64,000 nt of DNA, taken from contig JACRDO010000121.1 of the NCBI GenBank assembly GCA_016212885.1, forward strand, positions 1 through 64,000. The letters are read 5' to 3'. Shown piece by piece: positions 19,660 to 27,663 of the stretch. Every line of letters begins with the position of its first letter. Position 1 is the stretch's first letter. This stretch comes from Elusimicrobiota bacterium. GTDB taxonomy: Bacteria > Elusimicrobiota > Elusimicrobia > UBA1565. The translations under genes were made by a program, and so were the position numbers. The notes under the pieces are model-generated. The model saw only the letters and a program-made list of their open reading frames with translations, did no database searches and had not been told where the DNA came from.

Positions 19660-19872
19660 ATGGACCGCTTCGACGATGCCCAGCGCCGTGAGGCCCGCGA
19701 GTTCGCTCTGCTGCACCCGGACCGCGCGACTGTGAGCGGGGTCGAGGAATCGAACCTGGAGCCCAAGGCGCAGGAGAGCCTCATCAGCCGGATCAAGGCG
19801 CATCGCGATCAGGAGCTCAAGCAGGAAATGGACCCTGGAATGAAGGAATACCTTGGAGGACCCGGAAAATGA
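19660..19872 (+). CDS. Small hypothetical protein, charged and helical
   Basis: 70 residues from the only in-frame ATG, rich in Glu, Lys, Arg and Asp with predicted helix and no hydrophobic segment. Upstream of the ATG the frame is open back to the kinase stop. The 20 codons just before the ATG (including RFAADYEKAHGKLP) look protein-like too, so the true start may be lost or non-canonical. No Shine-Dalgarno precedes the ATG, and the kinase terminator lies upstream. I do not recognise a family. It may be a remnant of a longer gene. Confidence 0.35.
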   Translation: MDRFDDAQRREAREFALLHPDRATVSGVEESNLEPKAQESLISRIKAHRDQELKQEMDPGMKEYLGGPGK

Positions 19873-19975
19873 GGATAGGCTGCGCTCAAGCAAAGAGGGG
19901 CGTTGACAGGCCCAGCAATGGAATATGGGGCCGGCGAATCTCGTTGGTGTTGCGGGCAGGTAAATATCGGGTAAA

Positions 19976-22573
19976 TCAGCGCGCGTCCACGACGCGGCGC
20001 AGCTTCCCGGTGCGCGCGATGCGCTCGATGGCGCCCGGGGGCAGGACCTCGATCTCGGGCTCCTCCAGCCAGCCGCGAGCGAGCGAGGCCGCGAGGTCCT
20101 CGCAGCGCCTGCGCAGGCCGGCGCGGAAGAGGTCCGCGAGCTTCGCGCGCTCGGCCTGAGGGACATCAGCCGCGGCTTCGATCCTGATCTTGAGTTGGTC
20201 ATTGGGGCCCTTCTTGGCTACGATCACTTGGAAGTCGAGGCTCAGGCCCCTCACCCCGCTCGCCGCGTCGTGAATGTCCGAAACGAACACGTGGGCCCCG
20301 CCCGCGTGGATGCGGTCGTCGCAGCGCCCGAGCAGCTCGAAGAGCGGCTCCTCCCGCCCGCAGGGGCAGCGGGAGCCGAGCCAGCGCCCGAGGTCCCCCA
20401 GGCGCAAGCGGAGCAGGGGCATGTGCCGCTTGTTGAGCGGAGTCGTGACGATCTCCCCGACGTCCCCGGGCTTGGCCAAGATCTCCAGGAACTGGTCATC
20501 GGCGCAGAGGTGATGGACCCCCGGGGCGCTGCGCTCGCATTGGAAGCCCACCACCCCGGCGTCCACCGTGGCGTACGCCGCGGACCGGAGCAGGACGCCC
20601 GGGAAAGCTTTTGCGAAGCATCTCGCCATCGCCGGCGTCACGGATTCGCCGCCGAAGAATATCCGTCGGACCGGCAGCCGCACCGTCCCTTTGAGGGCCG
20701 CCTCGGCGATCTTGAGCAGGAAGGAGGGCAGGCCGATGAGGGCCGAGGCCTTGAACTCCTCGAGATATCCGAGGATCGTTCCCACTTCCATGGAACTGCC
20801 GAGCGGGACCGAGACCGCGCGGGTGTGCGAGAGGGCCTTCTCCACGGACAGGAAGCTGGACCATAGATTCCCCGGGACGAAGAGGTTCGCGGCGACGTCT
20901 CCCGGTCCGAGGCCTCCGGCCTCCATGGCTCTGCCAAGGCTGCGGCAGACGGCCTCGTACTCGGCCGAGTCGTAGAAGATGTATTTCGGCTCTCCCGTTG
21001 ATCCGCCGCTCGCGAAATAGACGCCCGACTCGATGGGGCCGGTGAACATGGCGCGGCTCCCGGGCGGGCTGTGCCGAAGCAGGTCGTCTTTGGCGAGCAG
21101 GGGAAGCCTCTCGAAATCCTCGAGGGCGCCGACCTCGCCGAAAGCCTTCAAGCGCCTGCGGTAATAGGCGCTGCGCTCTTGCGCGAAGCGGACCAGCGCG
21201 CAGAGCCGGTCTTCCCGCGAAGGCCCGCCTTCGACCGCGACCCAGCTCACGAGCTCCCTCATAGGGAATGTGCCGTCGTGCGGCGAGCCGGTCTCGGAGG
21301 AGAGCATCTTCCCGAGCTCCGTCACGCGGCCCACGCCCAGCGGGGCCAGGAGCGAGGCCACGGCCTGGCGCTCCTTCAGGGGGCCGGCGAACCCGACGGT
21401 CTGGATGAGGCCCTTGTAGGGCCTTAGGACGCCATCGAGCGCCTCAGCGGAGTCCAGGCTCTTGAGGTAGAGCACCCGATTGAGCGGGGAGATGCGCAAC
21501 GCCGGGCTCTTCTCCACGATGACGGTCCAATAAGGCGCGGGGAAGGAGCTTCGCACGGACGCCATCCCTATCGCGGCGTCCACCTTGGCGAGCTCCCGCG
21601 CCTTCGTGATCTCCACCTTCTCGTCGTCGCTCAAGTCCCCCTGAGGGCTCGTTCGCTGGAGCTTGGCGAAGGCCGAGGCAAGAAGCTCCGCGAACCTCTC
21701 GACCTGCTTGAACCTGGCCCCGAGGAGATACGCGGTGTGGGGCGAAGAGCAGGCGCTCTGGTCCCAGCGCGCCGCGTCGAAGGCCGTCCTCTGCGCGAGC
21801 GCTTCGAGCGGCTCGGCCCGCAGCGAGCTCTTGGACACCACGGCCAGGCTCACCTTGGCGCCGAATCCCACGACATGGACCTTGGGAGGAGCGAGCCTTT
21901 TGTAGCTCGCCACGGCCTCATCGCCGCCCCAGATGAAGGCCGCATCGCAGGCCTTGAGCGCCGCCTCTTCCAATTCCGTCCGGCCGCCCTTCCACGATAG
22001 GATCGCGACCGCCTTGCAGAGGAGGCCCTTGCGGTCGCAGCTGGAGAGCGCATGCGCGAACAACACGGGGAAGCGCGAGCCCGAGCTCGCGACTTTGACG
22101 ATGTTCACGTTCTTCGTGAGGAGACCCAGGATGAGCGAGTCTACGATCCCCAGGAAGATGTTGCCGGCGCCGACGTGCAGGACGACCCCTCGCGGCACGG
22201 CTTTGACCGTCCCTGCGTAGGCTTCCCGTCGCACGAAGCCCTCCAGGGCCTGCGGAAGGAAAAGCTCCAGCGACATCCGCTTCTGCAGCTCCGCCTTGTC
22301 CAGCAGGAGGGGAAGCATGTCTAAAGTTGATTCGATCACCGGCCTCGAGAAGGGAATGGTCTCTCTCAGGTGGGTGAGGGCCTGACGCCTGAGGGGGGAG
22401 CCGCGGCTGAAGAGCCTGCCCGCATCCGTGAGGACGTTCAGGGCGTACTCCACGGGGACCGAAGCCGCAAGTTGGGCGTTGGTCCGGGCTTGGCGGAGGA
22501 CCCTCTCGAGCTCCGGCACGGTCCATTCTCCGCGCATCCGGCAGGCTCTGCCGAAGAGGAACGAGTTCGTCAT
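19976..22573 (-). CDS. LuxC-type acyl-CoA reductase fused to a PaaK-type adenylate-forming ligase
   Basis: 865 residues in one uninterrupted frame. Residues 1-450 match LuxC long-chain acyl-CoA reductases: nucleotide-binding VGAGNIF (about 134), catalytic Cys275 in DQSACSSP, and the family end VTELGKM...HDG. Residues about 455-865 match phenylacetate-CoA ligase/coenzyme F390 synthetase-like AMP-forming enzymes: ASGGSTGEP phosphate loop (521-529), a late CPCG motif and GAHVFVSDI. LuxC reduces acyl thioesters to aldehydes with NADPH; PaaK-type enzymes activate carboxylates. Together they could turn a free acid into an aldehyde in one polypeptide. Last gene of a five-gene operon; its ATG overlaps the previous stop by 1 nt. 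The natural acid is unknown, and the ligase could instead load a carrier. Confidence 0.88.
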   Translation of the reverse strand: MTNSFLFGRACRMRGEWTVPELERVLRQARTNAQLAASVPVEYALNVLTDAGRLFSRGSPLRRQALTHLRETIPFSRPVIESTLDMLPLLLDKAELQKRMSLELFLPQALEGFVRREAYAGTVKAVPRGVVLHVGAGNIFLGIVDSLILGLLTKNVNIVKVASSGSRFPVLFAHALSSCDRKGLLCKAVAILSWKGGRTELEEAALKACDAAFIWGGDEAVASYKRLAPPKVHVVGFGAKVSLAVVSKSSLRAEPLEALAQRTAFDAARWDQSACSSPHTAYLLGARFKQVERFAELLASAFAKLQRTSPQGDLSDDEKVEITKARELAKVDAAIGMASVRSSFPAPYWTVIVEKSPALRISPLNRVLYLKSLDSAEALDGVLRPYKGLIQTVGFAGPLKERQAVASLLAPLGVGRVTELGKMLSSETGSPHDGTFPMRELVSWVAVEGGPSREDRLCALVRFAQERSAYYRRRLKAFGEVGALEDFERLPLLAKDDLLRHSPPGSRAMFTGPIESGVYFASGGSTGEPKYIFYDSAEYEAVCRSLGRAMEAGGLGPGDVAANLFVPGNLWSSFLSVEKALSHTRAVSVPLGSSMEVGTILGYLEEFKASALIGLPSFLLKIAEAALKGTVRLPVRRIFFGGESVTPAMARCFAKAFPGVLLRSAAYATVDAGVVGFQCERSAPGVHHLCADDQFLEILAKPGDVGEIVTTPLNKRHMPLLRLRLGDLGRWLGSRCPCGREEPLFELLGRCDDRIHAGGAHVFVSDIHDAASGVRGLSLDFQVIVAKKGPNDQLKIRIEAAADVPQAERAKLADLFRAGLRRRCEDLAASLARGWLEEPEIEVLPPGAIERIARTGKLRRVVDAR

Positions 22574-23490
22574 CAGCGGACGTCGATGTAGGGCTGATTC
22601 AAGCGCCGGATATCCTCGCCGCCGGGGACGATGTCGTAGACGGTCTTTTCGGCGGCTTGGATGAGGTCGTGGATCGGGCGGTAGGCGTCTTCCTGGACCG
22701 GGCCGAAGCCCGTGATGTTGGCCACGGCCTTGAGCGCCTTCTTCCCTTCGGCTGTGCCGGCGAGGTCTTTGAAGGCCGACGCGACGGCATCGCGTTTCGC
22801 CGGCAGGAGACCGCGGCGGAAGATCAAGGGCTCGTTGGGCGCGGTCCCGGTGCGCGCCAGAACGGCCGCGTCCAACCTCCCCGCGAGGACATCGCCGTAA
22901 GTCGCGGCCGCGGCGACCTCTCCCTTAAGCAGCGCCTGGAGAGCCTTGTCATGGCTCCCAGCGAACACGGGCTCGACCTGGACGCCCGCCTCGCGAAGGC
23001 GCTGCGCGCTGAGGAGGAAGCCGCTGACCGAGTAGGGGTCAACGAACGCGACCGTCAGACCGTTGAGCGCCTGGAGGTCCTTAGGGGCGTTCATGGCGCG
23101 GACCAGGATGACCCCGTCGTAAGAGGTCTCGCCGTTGCCGCGCAGGATCTGGAGGCCTTCGCGGACCTCGTACTCCTCCCGCGCCAGGAGGAACTCATCC
23201 AAGGTCAGGATGCCCGCGTCCGCCGCTCGTCTTCCGAACTGGTCGATCGCGTCCACGGGCGAAGAGGCAACCTTGACGACGACCGCCATCCCCGTACGGG
23301 AGCTCAAGCCGCGCTCGATGAAGCGCAGAGGCTCTTGGGAGCCGGCCGGGGCGTGCGACGGCGAAAAAAGGATCACCAGAGGATCCTTGGGGGCGCCGAC
23401 CTCGGACTCTCTGCGGCCGAAGCAGCCGGCCAGCGCCGCGGCGAGCGGGAGCAAAGCCGCAGCGCGCGAAAGCTTCCGATGCATTCTCAT
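22573..23490 (-). CDS. PhnD/PtxB-like periplasmic substrate-binding lipoprotein
   Basis: The start at 23490 is chosen because GGAAGA lies about 8 nt upstream and the product begins with a lipoprotein signal ending in LAGC. An upstream TTG/ATG-type start would overlap the preceding gene. The 305-residue protein has the family pattern of phosphate/phosphite/phosphonate-binding proteins: LVILFSPSHAP, an AVVVKVASSP strand, ALNGLTVAFVDPYSVSG and a conserved C-terminal helical region. No ABC permease or ATPase gene is adjacent. It is embedded between an Fe-S protein and the LuxC-PaaK fusion with a 1-nt overlap, so it probably serves as a sensor or binding component of this pathway rather than in ordinary phosphonate uptake. 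Confidence 0.82.
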   Translation of the reverse strand: MRMHRKLSRAAALLPLAAALAGCFGRRESEVGAPKDPLVILFSPSHAPAGSQEPLRFIERGLSSRTGMAVVVKVASSPVDAIDQFGRRAADAGILTLDEFLLAREEYEVREGLQILRGNGETSYDGVILVRAMNAPKDLQALNGLTVAFVDPYSVSGFLLSAQRLREAGVQVEPVFAGSHDKALQALLKGEVAAAATYGDVLAGRLDAAVLARTGTAPNEPLIFRRGLLPAKRDAVASAFKDLAGTAEGKKALKAVANITGFGPVQEDAYRPIHDLIQAAEKTVYDIVPGGEDIRRLNQPYIDVR

Positions 23491-23516
23491 AAGCTGTCTT
23501 CCAATATTACCTTTTT

Positions 23517-24590
23517 TCAGACCCGCAGCAGGTCGTACCCGCGCCAACCCAGGCCCAGGGACTCCGCGTGGGCCAGCTGGCGGGAGCCGTCCCGCCCGGG
23601 GTGCGCGGCTTGAAACACGTCCGAGCCCGCGGCCTTCAACGCAAGATCGAGGCAGGCCTGGTCAGCTGCCACGGGATCCTCTGACCCCAGAATGCCCACG
23701 TCCGGGGCGATGCGCGCTTCGTCATTGGCCAGGCAGTCGCACTCAGCCGTGATCTTCACGCAGAAATTCAGGAAGGCGCAGCGTCCCTTCTGAAGGTCGA
23801 GCGCCGCCTTGGCGTACTCCGCCATCTTCTCCTGCAGGGTCCGGCCGCCCGAGGCCCAATCGACATCCAGGGCCCCGAAGGGGCACGCCGCCAGGCAGCT
23901 CGCGCAGCCGGAGCATCGGCCTCGATCGAGGAGCGCGGCTTCTCCCTCAAGGCGGATCGCCCCTGCTGGGCAGGCCTCCACGCACGCTCCGCACGCGGTG
24001 CAGGCTTTCGGGTCCACGATAGGAGAGGCGGTCGAATGCTGGGCCAGCTTCCCCTCCCGCGACGCGCAGCCCATGCCCAGGTTCTTGAGCGCGCCCCCGA
24101 AGCCGGTCACCAGGTGGCCCTTGAAATGGGCGATCCCCAGGAGCCCTTGGGCCTGCGCGAAGACCCTGGCGAGCTTCGCTGTCTGGATCCAGCGGCCTCC
24201 AGGGCGGACCTCGATGACGTTCTCCGGCTTGGAGTCGTCCGGGACCACGGGCTCGGCCCCGGCCCGCTCGAGAGTGAAGCCGTGCTCGCGCGCCAAGACC
24301 AGGTGCTCCTCGCAGCGGGTGCGCCGTCCTTTATAGAGGGTATTGGTGTCGCATAGAAACGGCTCAGCCCCACGCGCGGCCAGGCGGTCCGCTGCCAGCC
24401 GGACCAGATCGGGCCGCACGAAGCCCGCATTGCCCTCTTCGCCGAAATGCATCTTGACCGCGATCCGTCCCGATGATGGCAGGCGGTCCAAGAGCCTGCT
24501 TTTGTCCAGCAGGCGGGCCAGGGCCTCGCAAAGCTCCTCCAAGGGCGCCTGGGGGGTCACGGGCGCGAAGAAGACGGGGCTTTTCGTCAT
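23517..24590 (-). CDS. DUF362 protein with two 4Fe-4S ferredoxin motifs
   Basis: 357 residues from the ATG at 24590, which overlaps the LuxE-like stop by 4 bp (ATGA). The longer upstream frame is ignored because it lies inside luxE. The N-terminal two thirds carry the DUF362 pattern (VKMHFGEEGN, DTNTLYKGRR, HFKGH). Two clustered C-x2-C-x2-C-x3-C motifs follow (CTACGACVEAC and CSGCASCLAAC), each able to bind a 4Fe-4S cluster. The C-terminus holds further Cys (CAFLNFCVKITAECDC). No signal peptide, so it is cytoplasmic. An electron-transfer role to the acyl reductase branch is inferred from its position. The biochemical role of DUF362 is not established. Confidence 0.85.
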   Translation of the reverse strand: MTKSPVFFAPVTPQAPLEELCEALARLLDKSRLLDRLPSSGRIAVKMHFGEEGNAGFVRPDLVRLAADRLAARGAEPFLCDTNTLYKGRRTRCEEHLVLAREHGFTLERAGAEPVVPDDSKPENVIEVRPGGRWIQTAKLARVFAQAQGLLGIAHFKGHLVTGFGGALKNLGMGCASREGKLAQHSTASPIVDPKACTACGACVEACPAGAIRLEGEAALLDRGRCSGCASCLAACPFGALDVDWASGGRTLQEKMAEYAKAALDLQKGRCAFLNFCVKITAECDCLANDEARIAPDVGILGSEDPVAADQACLDLALKAAGSDVFQAAHPGRDGSRQLAHAESLGLGWRGYDLLRV

Positions 24591-25744
24591 TTCAGCATGG
24601 AGGACGCCGCGACTGCGCAGCCCTTGGGCTTGGCCACCCCTGCGCGGCCCTTGACCCGCAGGATGGGGCCTTTCAGCCCGCAAGGGCAGCTCTTCTCCAC
24701 TGAGCCGAAATCGCTCGACAGCAGGGAAATGGACGGGTAGCTCCGGAGGTATGGGGTGATGAACTGAAGCAGGCCCCTTTGGCCCCGCGGCAGGACCTTC
24801 AGCGAGGCCGGGTCGCGCGCCAAGACGCGGGCATAGTTCGGGATATGGAAGTTCCCCAGGCCGCAGTCCACGTAGGGGACCCCGTGCTCCACCATGCCGA
24901 AGAGGTCCCGGACGCTGGAGACCGGGATGCCCAAGGAATCCGCCAGGACCTTGCGCAGGACGCTTTTGTCCACGGCCCGCTCATGCTGGTCCTTCCAGCC
25001 GCCGCCGGTGATGACCTTGCTCTCCGGCCGCAGCCGGACAAAGCGGCCGTGCCTCCTCTTGAACTCCTCGCAGAGCTTGAGCGCGAACGCCGGAAAGCCG
25101 ATGAGCCTGGCCTGCCGGCCGCTTCTCTCGAATCTCTCCAGCGCGCGGAGCGCTCCCTCCAGGTCGAAGCGGAAGGAGCGCTGGGCGGGGTCCCACTTGA
25201 AGGCGTAGAACACCTCGCCGCCGCGGGTGAAGCCGGTCAGCAGCTTGTCGGTCCACGCGGTGCCCACGCCCGCGGCGAAGCGCGGGTCATAGGTGAAGCA
25301 GAGATAATCGGCGCAAACGCCTTCATCCGCCAAGCCCAGGGCGCTGAAGACCTGCCATGCGATCCGGCGCACCCGCAGGAGCGAGGTCTTGTCCAGGAGG
25401 ATGCGGCTCTTCTGCCCCATGGTGCCGCTGGAGGTCAGCTCCAGGACGATGGCGCTCCTCGGGACGCTGAGGAGCGCCCGCTCCTTGAAGACGGAGACAA
25501 AGATGAACGGCAGGCGCTCGACGTCCTTCTGAGATCGCAGGGAATCCGGGGCGAAGCCCTGGTCCCGGCAGAGGCCGCGGAAAACGGGGCAGGCACGGAT
25601 ATGATGCGCGGAGGCCTCGCGGAGCGCGTCCAGGAAGAGCCGGCATGAGCCTGGGCAATAATTGAAAGGAGGGCTTTCAATGAGCCGGTCCACGGCGGTC
25701 CGAGACTTCAGGGGCCGGCGCTCAGGGGAGGCTGAGTCAGGCAT
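24587..25744 (-). CDS. LuxE-like acyl-protein synthetase
   Basis: 385 residues, close to the usual LuxE length. Family marks include FNYCPGSCRLF, an adenylate-type loop LTSSGTMG (103-110), ITGGGWK and FGMVEHGVPYVDC. In lux systems LuxE activates fatty acids as acyl-AMP and carries the acyl group on a C-terminal Cys before transfer to LuxC. A Cys at 376 near the C-terminus (KPKGCAVA) could play that part. The start overlaps the end of the GNAT gene by 8 nt. No luciferase genes are in the window, so the product aldehyde or acyl group serves something other than light. I infer cooperation with the LuxC domain encoded three genes downstream. Confidence 0.88.
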   Translation of the reverse strand: MPDSASPERRPLKSRTAVDRLIESPPFNYCPGSCRLFLDALREASAHHIRACPVFRGLCRDQGFAPDSLRSQKDVERLPFIFVSVFKERALLSVPRSAIVLELTSSGTMGQKSRILLDKTSLLRVRRIAWQVFSALGLADEGVCADYLCFTYDPRFAAGVGTAWTDKLLTGFTRGGEVFYAFKWDPAQRSFRFDLEGALRALERFERSGRQARLIGFPAFALKLCEEFKRRHGRFVRLRPESKVITGGGWKDQHERAVDKSVLRKVLADSLGIPVSSVRDLFGMVEHGVPYVDCGLGNFHIPNYARVLARDPASLKVLPRGQRGLLQFITPYLRSYPSISLLSSDFGSVEKSCPCGLKGPILRVKGRAGVAKPKGCAVAASSMLK

Positions 25745-26939
25745 TCTTGAACGCCATGTCGATGAATAGGGCCTGCCAGATCCTCAAGTACTCTTTGAGG
25801 AAGCCGCGATAGGCGGAGATGACCCGCACGTTGCGGAAGTCCAGCATCTCGAAGGAGCGGGAGAAGATGATGTAGTCCCACCGCCTGTTGCCGACCTTCC
25901 GGAACGCTGGGTAATACGCGCTCGGCAGGAAGCGCGCTTCCAGGGCCTGCCGCTGGAGCCGAGGGGAATAGGCGTCCACGATCAGCTCGATGTAGCTGAC
26001 CCCCATGTCGTTGAGCGCTTTGGTCACGCTCTTGAGGATAAGGGCGAAGTCCTTGAGCTTGGTCCGGCCGCCCAGGATGACGCTGTAGCGGTCCATTGCG
26101 CCGTAGTGGATGAAGACTTCGGTCTTCTGGTCCGGGGTGATCAGCAGGAGGTTGGGTTCGTGGAACGGGACGAAGCTCGTTGAGAAGACGCCGGGGGCCC
26201 GCACGCGCTTGAAGCGGCGCTTGACGAAGCTCGGGGCCGGGATGCTCTCGAAGGACAGCAGGGGCTGCTCGCCGTAGGGCTTGCGCGCCGGGGGAGGCTC
26301 CTGATAGACCGCCCTCCCGATGGCCAGTTCCCGGCAGACCAGCTTGTAGAGCGGGGCGATCTCCTTGATAAGGAGCGGCGGCGTTTTGCGCATGCGCAAG
26401 GCCGAGGGCTGGAAGTACGCAGCCAGGCAGTGGGTCTCGTGCTCGAAGACCTTGTGCGCGTTCGGGAAGATGCCGAGGTGGGCGAAGCCCAGGGTGTCGG
26501 TCAGGCGCTGGGGGGCCGTGGTCACTGTCCGGGTCGTGGCGTAGACCGTATCCGCCGCGCCCGGGCCCCGGGTGATCTCCTTGAGCACCGCGGCCATCAT
26601 GGTCTGGGCGAGGTTCTGCTTGCGGAATTCCTTCGAGACCACCGCGCCCAAGGCCTTCGAGATCCTCTGCGCCTGGTCCAGCTCATAGATGAGGCTGGCC
26701 ACGATGCGGCCGCGGCGGTCCTGGCCGCGGCTTTCGGCGATGAGCCAGTAGTAGCGGTCGCTCTCGATGGCCCGCCGCATCTTCTGCTTGTCGGTGATCA
26801 GGGACATCGGATAGCTCGCCCCGTACACCTCCGCGTACAGGACCTGGATGCGGCGCATATCCTCGGGGCGGGCGCCGCGCAGGAGGATGCTCTGTCCGTC
26901 GTCGGTCTTCAGCACGGTCTCGATCCTTCGTCTGGGCAT
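25737..26939 (-). CDS. GNAT-family acyltransferase
   Basis: 400 residues. The first half has the GNAT fold pattern: ILLRGARPEDMRRIQ start, IVASLIYE strand, and the acyl-CoA loop region GAVVSKEFRKQNLAQTMM. The latter matches the usual V-x-x-x-x-R-x-x-x-[LI]-G/A helix in degenerate form. The second half has another alpha/beta pattern (SYIELIVDAYSPRLQRQALEARFLPSAYYP) reminiscent of a second GNAT-like lobe. First gene of the LuxE/LuxC operon. The ATG follows TAAAAT by 6 nt without Shine-Dalgarno, suggesting leaderless initiation. It may use the acyl chain produced by the operon as donor; substrate unknown. Confidence 0.75.
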   Translation of the reverse strand: MPRRRIETVLKTDDGQSILLRGARPEDMRRIQVLYAEVYGASYPMSLITDKQKMRRAIESDRYYWLIAESRGQDRRGRIVASLIYELDQAQRISKALGAVVSKEFRKQNLAQTMMAAVLKEITRGPGAADTVYATTRTVTTAPQRLTDTLGFAHLGIFPNAHKVFEHETHCLAAYFQPSALRMRKTPPLLIKEIAPLYKLVCRELAIGRAVYQEPPPARKPYGEQPLLSFESIPAPSFVKRRFKRVRAPGVFSTSFVPFHEPNLLLITPDQKTEVFIHYGAMDRYSVILGGRTKLKDFALILKSVTKALNDMGVSYIELIVDAYSPRLQRQALEARFLPSAYYPAFRKVGNRRWDYIIFSRSFEMLDFRNVRVISAYRGFLKEYLRIWQALFIDMAFKNA

Positions 26940-26976
26940 GTGATTATTTTAGCGTATTTAAGGTATGATTTAGATC
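26940..26976. promoter_or_regulatory. AT-rich divergent promoter region
   Basis: On the plus strand TATGAT (26964-26969) is a good -10 for the gene at 26989, with a weak -35-like TGATTA 17 bp upstream. On the minus strand TAAAAT ends 6 nt before the GNAT ATG. The two genes therefore share about 50 bp of control region. Confidence 0.5.
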
Positions 26977-26988
26977 TTGGAGGATTTC

Positions 26989-27432
26989 ATGAAACACACC
27001 CTCGCCCTGGCCCTGCTCATTTCGCTCTCAACGGCCAAAGTCTGCCCCGCTGAGGAGGCGAAGCCGGCCGCGCGCGCGAAGGCGGCGCCGGTCTTCGAGA
27101 CCACGCCGATCCGCAATCTCCTCATCGAGTTCCATCTGGAATATCAGGGCCAGACCGTGACCCACAAGCTCCTGGCGCAGGAGGGGACGCAGAACAACTA
27201 CGTCCTCAAGGAATCCTCCGGCACGAGCCTTCTCGTCAACTCCCTTCCCACGGCGTACCCCAACACCCCCGGCTTCTATTCGATCCAGTTCCAGTTCGAA
27301 TACCGCGGCGAGAAGGGGTCCAGCGTCCAGCTGCAGAACGAGATCATCGTTCGGGAAGGCCGCGAAACGGTCCTGCTCGACGACCCGGGGGTCCGGCTGA
27401 CTCTGAAGGTCGCTCCCAAAGAAATCGAATAG
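26989..27432 (+). CDS. Exported hypothetical protein
   Basis: 147 residues. ATG 26989 is preferred because GGAGG lies 5 nt upstream and the product starts directly with a signal peptide (MKHTLALALLISLSTAKVC, cleavage near PAEE). The mature part is mainly beta: alternating hydrophobic strands (LLIEFHLEYQ, SIQFQFEYRG, LTLKVAPKE). I do not recognise the family; the strand pattern resembles small periplasmic beta-sandwich proteins. It is transcribed divergently from the LuxE/LuxC operon, which may mean shared control. Confidence 0.7.
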   Translation: MKHTLALALLISLSTAKVCPAEEAKPAARAKAAPVFETTPIRNLLIEFHLEYQGQTVTHKLLAQEGTQNNYVLKESSGTSLLVNSLPTAYPNTPGFYSIQFQFEYRGEKGSSVQLQNEIIVREGRETVLLDDPGVRLTLKVAPKEIE

Positions 27433-27442
27433 CTAGCCGCGC

Positions 27443-27655
27443 ATGGGCGGACTCCTCGTGGCGCTTCTCATCGCATCCGCCCTGGGCCTCCCTTGCGCGG
27501 GGTCCGCGCATGAGGGCCGCAGGCGCGGCGGCCGCCCTCCTCTCGCTCGGCCTTCATCTATGGGCGGGGGCCGCGGTCGTCTTCAAGCGCAGGCGCCGCG
27601 GCGCCGCGGCTCGTTAGCTTGGTCCCGCGTTGTGGACCCTTTCATTAGGGTATAA
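27443..27655 (+). CDS. Possible small membrane peptide (doubtful)
   Basis: 70 codons starting with a hydrophobic segment (GGLLVALLIASALGL). The rest is Arg/Pro/Gly-rich and looks like non-coding GC-rich sequence. It begins 10 nt after the preceding stop, without a clear Shine-Dalgarno. Only the first 25 codons look protein-like. The promoter of the next gene lies inside its end. Confidence 0.25.
   Translation: MGGLLVALLIASALGLPCAGSAHEGRRRGGRPPLARPSSMGGGRGRLQAQAPRRRGSLAWSRVVDPFIRV
27510..27617 (+). CDS. Possible 35-residue single-TM peptide
   Basis: ATG at 27510 gives 35 residues with one hydrophobic helix (AAAALLSLGLHLWAGAAVVF) followed by KRRRRG, the profile of a small inner-membrane protein. 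It overlaps the 27443 frame exactly where that frame stops looking coding. The two may be a single frameshifted two-helix protein, or chance. Confidence 0.25.
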   Translation: MRAAGAAAALLSLGLHLWAGAAVVFKRRRRGAAAR

Positions 27656-27662
27656 TAGGGTC
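27630..27662 (+). promoter_or_regulatory. Promoter and probable operator of the AlbA/NACHT pair
   Basis: A consensus TATAAT (27651-27656) lies 7 nt before the ATG, with TTGTGG (27630-27635) 15 bp upstream as a weak -35. GACCCT (27635-27640) and AGGGTC (27657-27662) form an inverted repeat bracketing the -10. AGGGT is also directly repeated at 27647 and 27657, one helical turn apart. A repressor bound here would block the polymerase. Confidence 0.65.
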
Positions 27663-27663
27663 A

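Noticed and set aside
19912-19945. Promoter starting with TTGACA downstream of the small charged ORF
   Set aside because: No acceptable -10 at 16-18 bp and no plus-strand gene follows for about 7 kb.
19976-26939. Classical bioluminescence operon
   Set aside because: LuxC- and LuxE-like proteins are present but no luciferase subunits or LuxD; the companions are unlike any lux operon I know.
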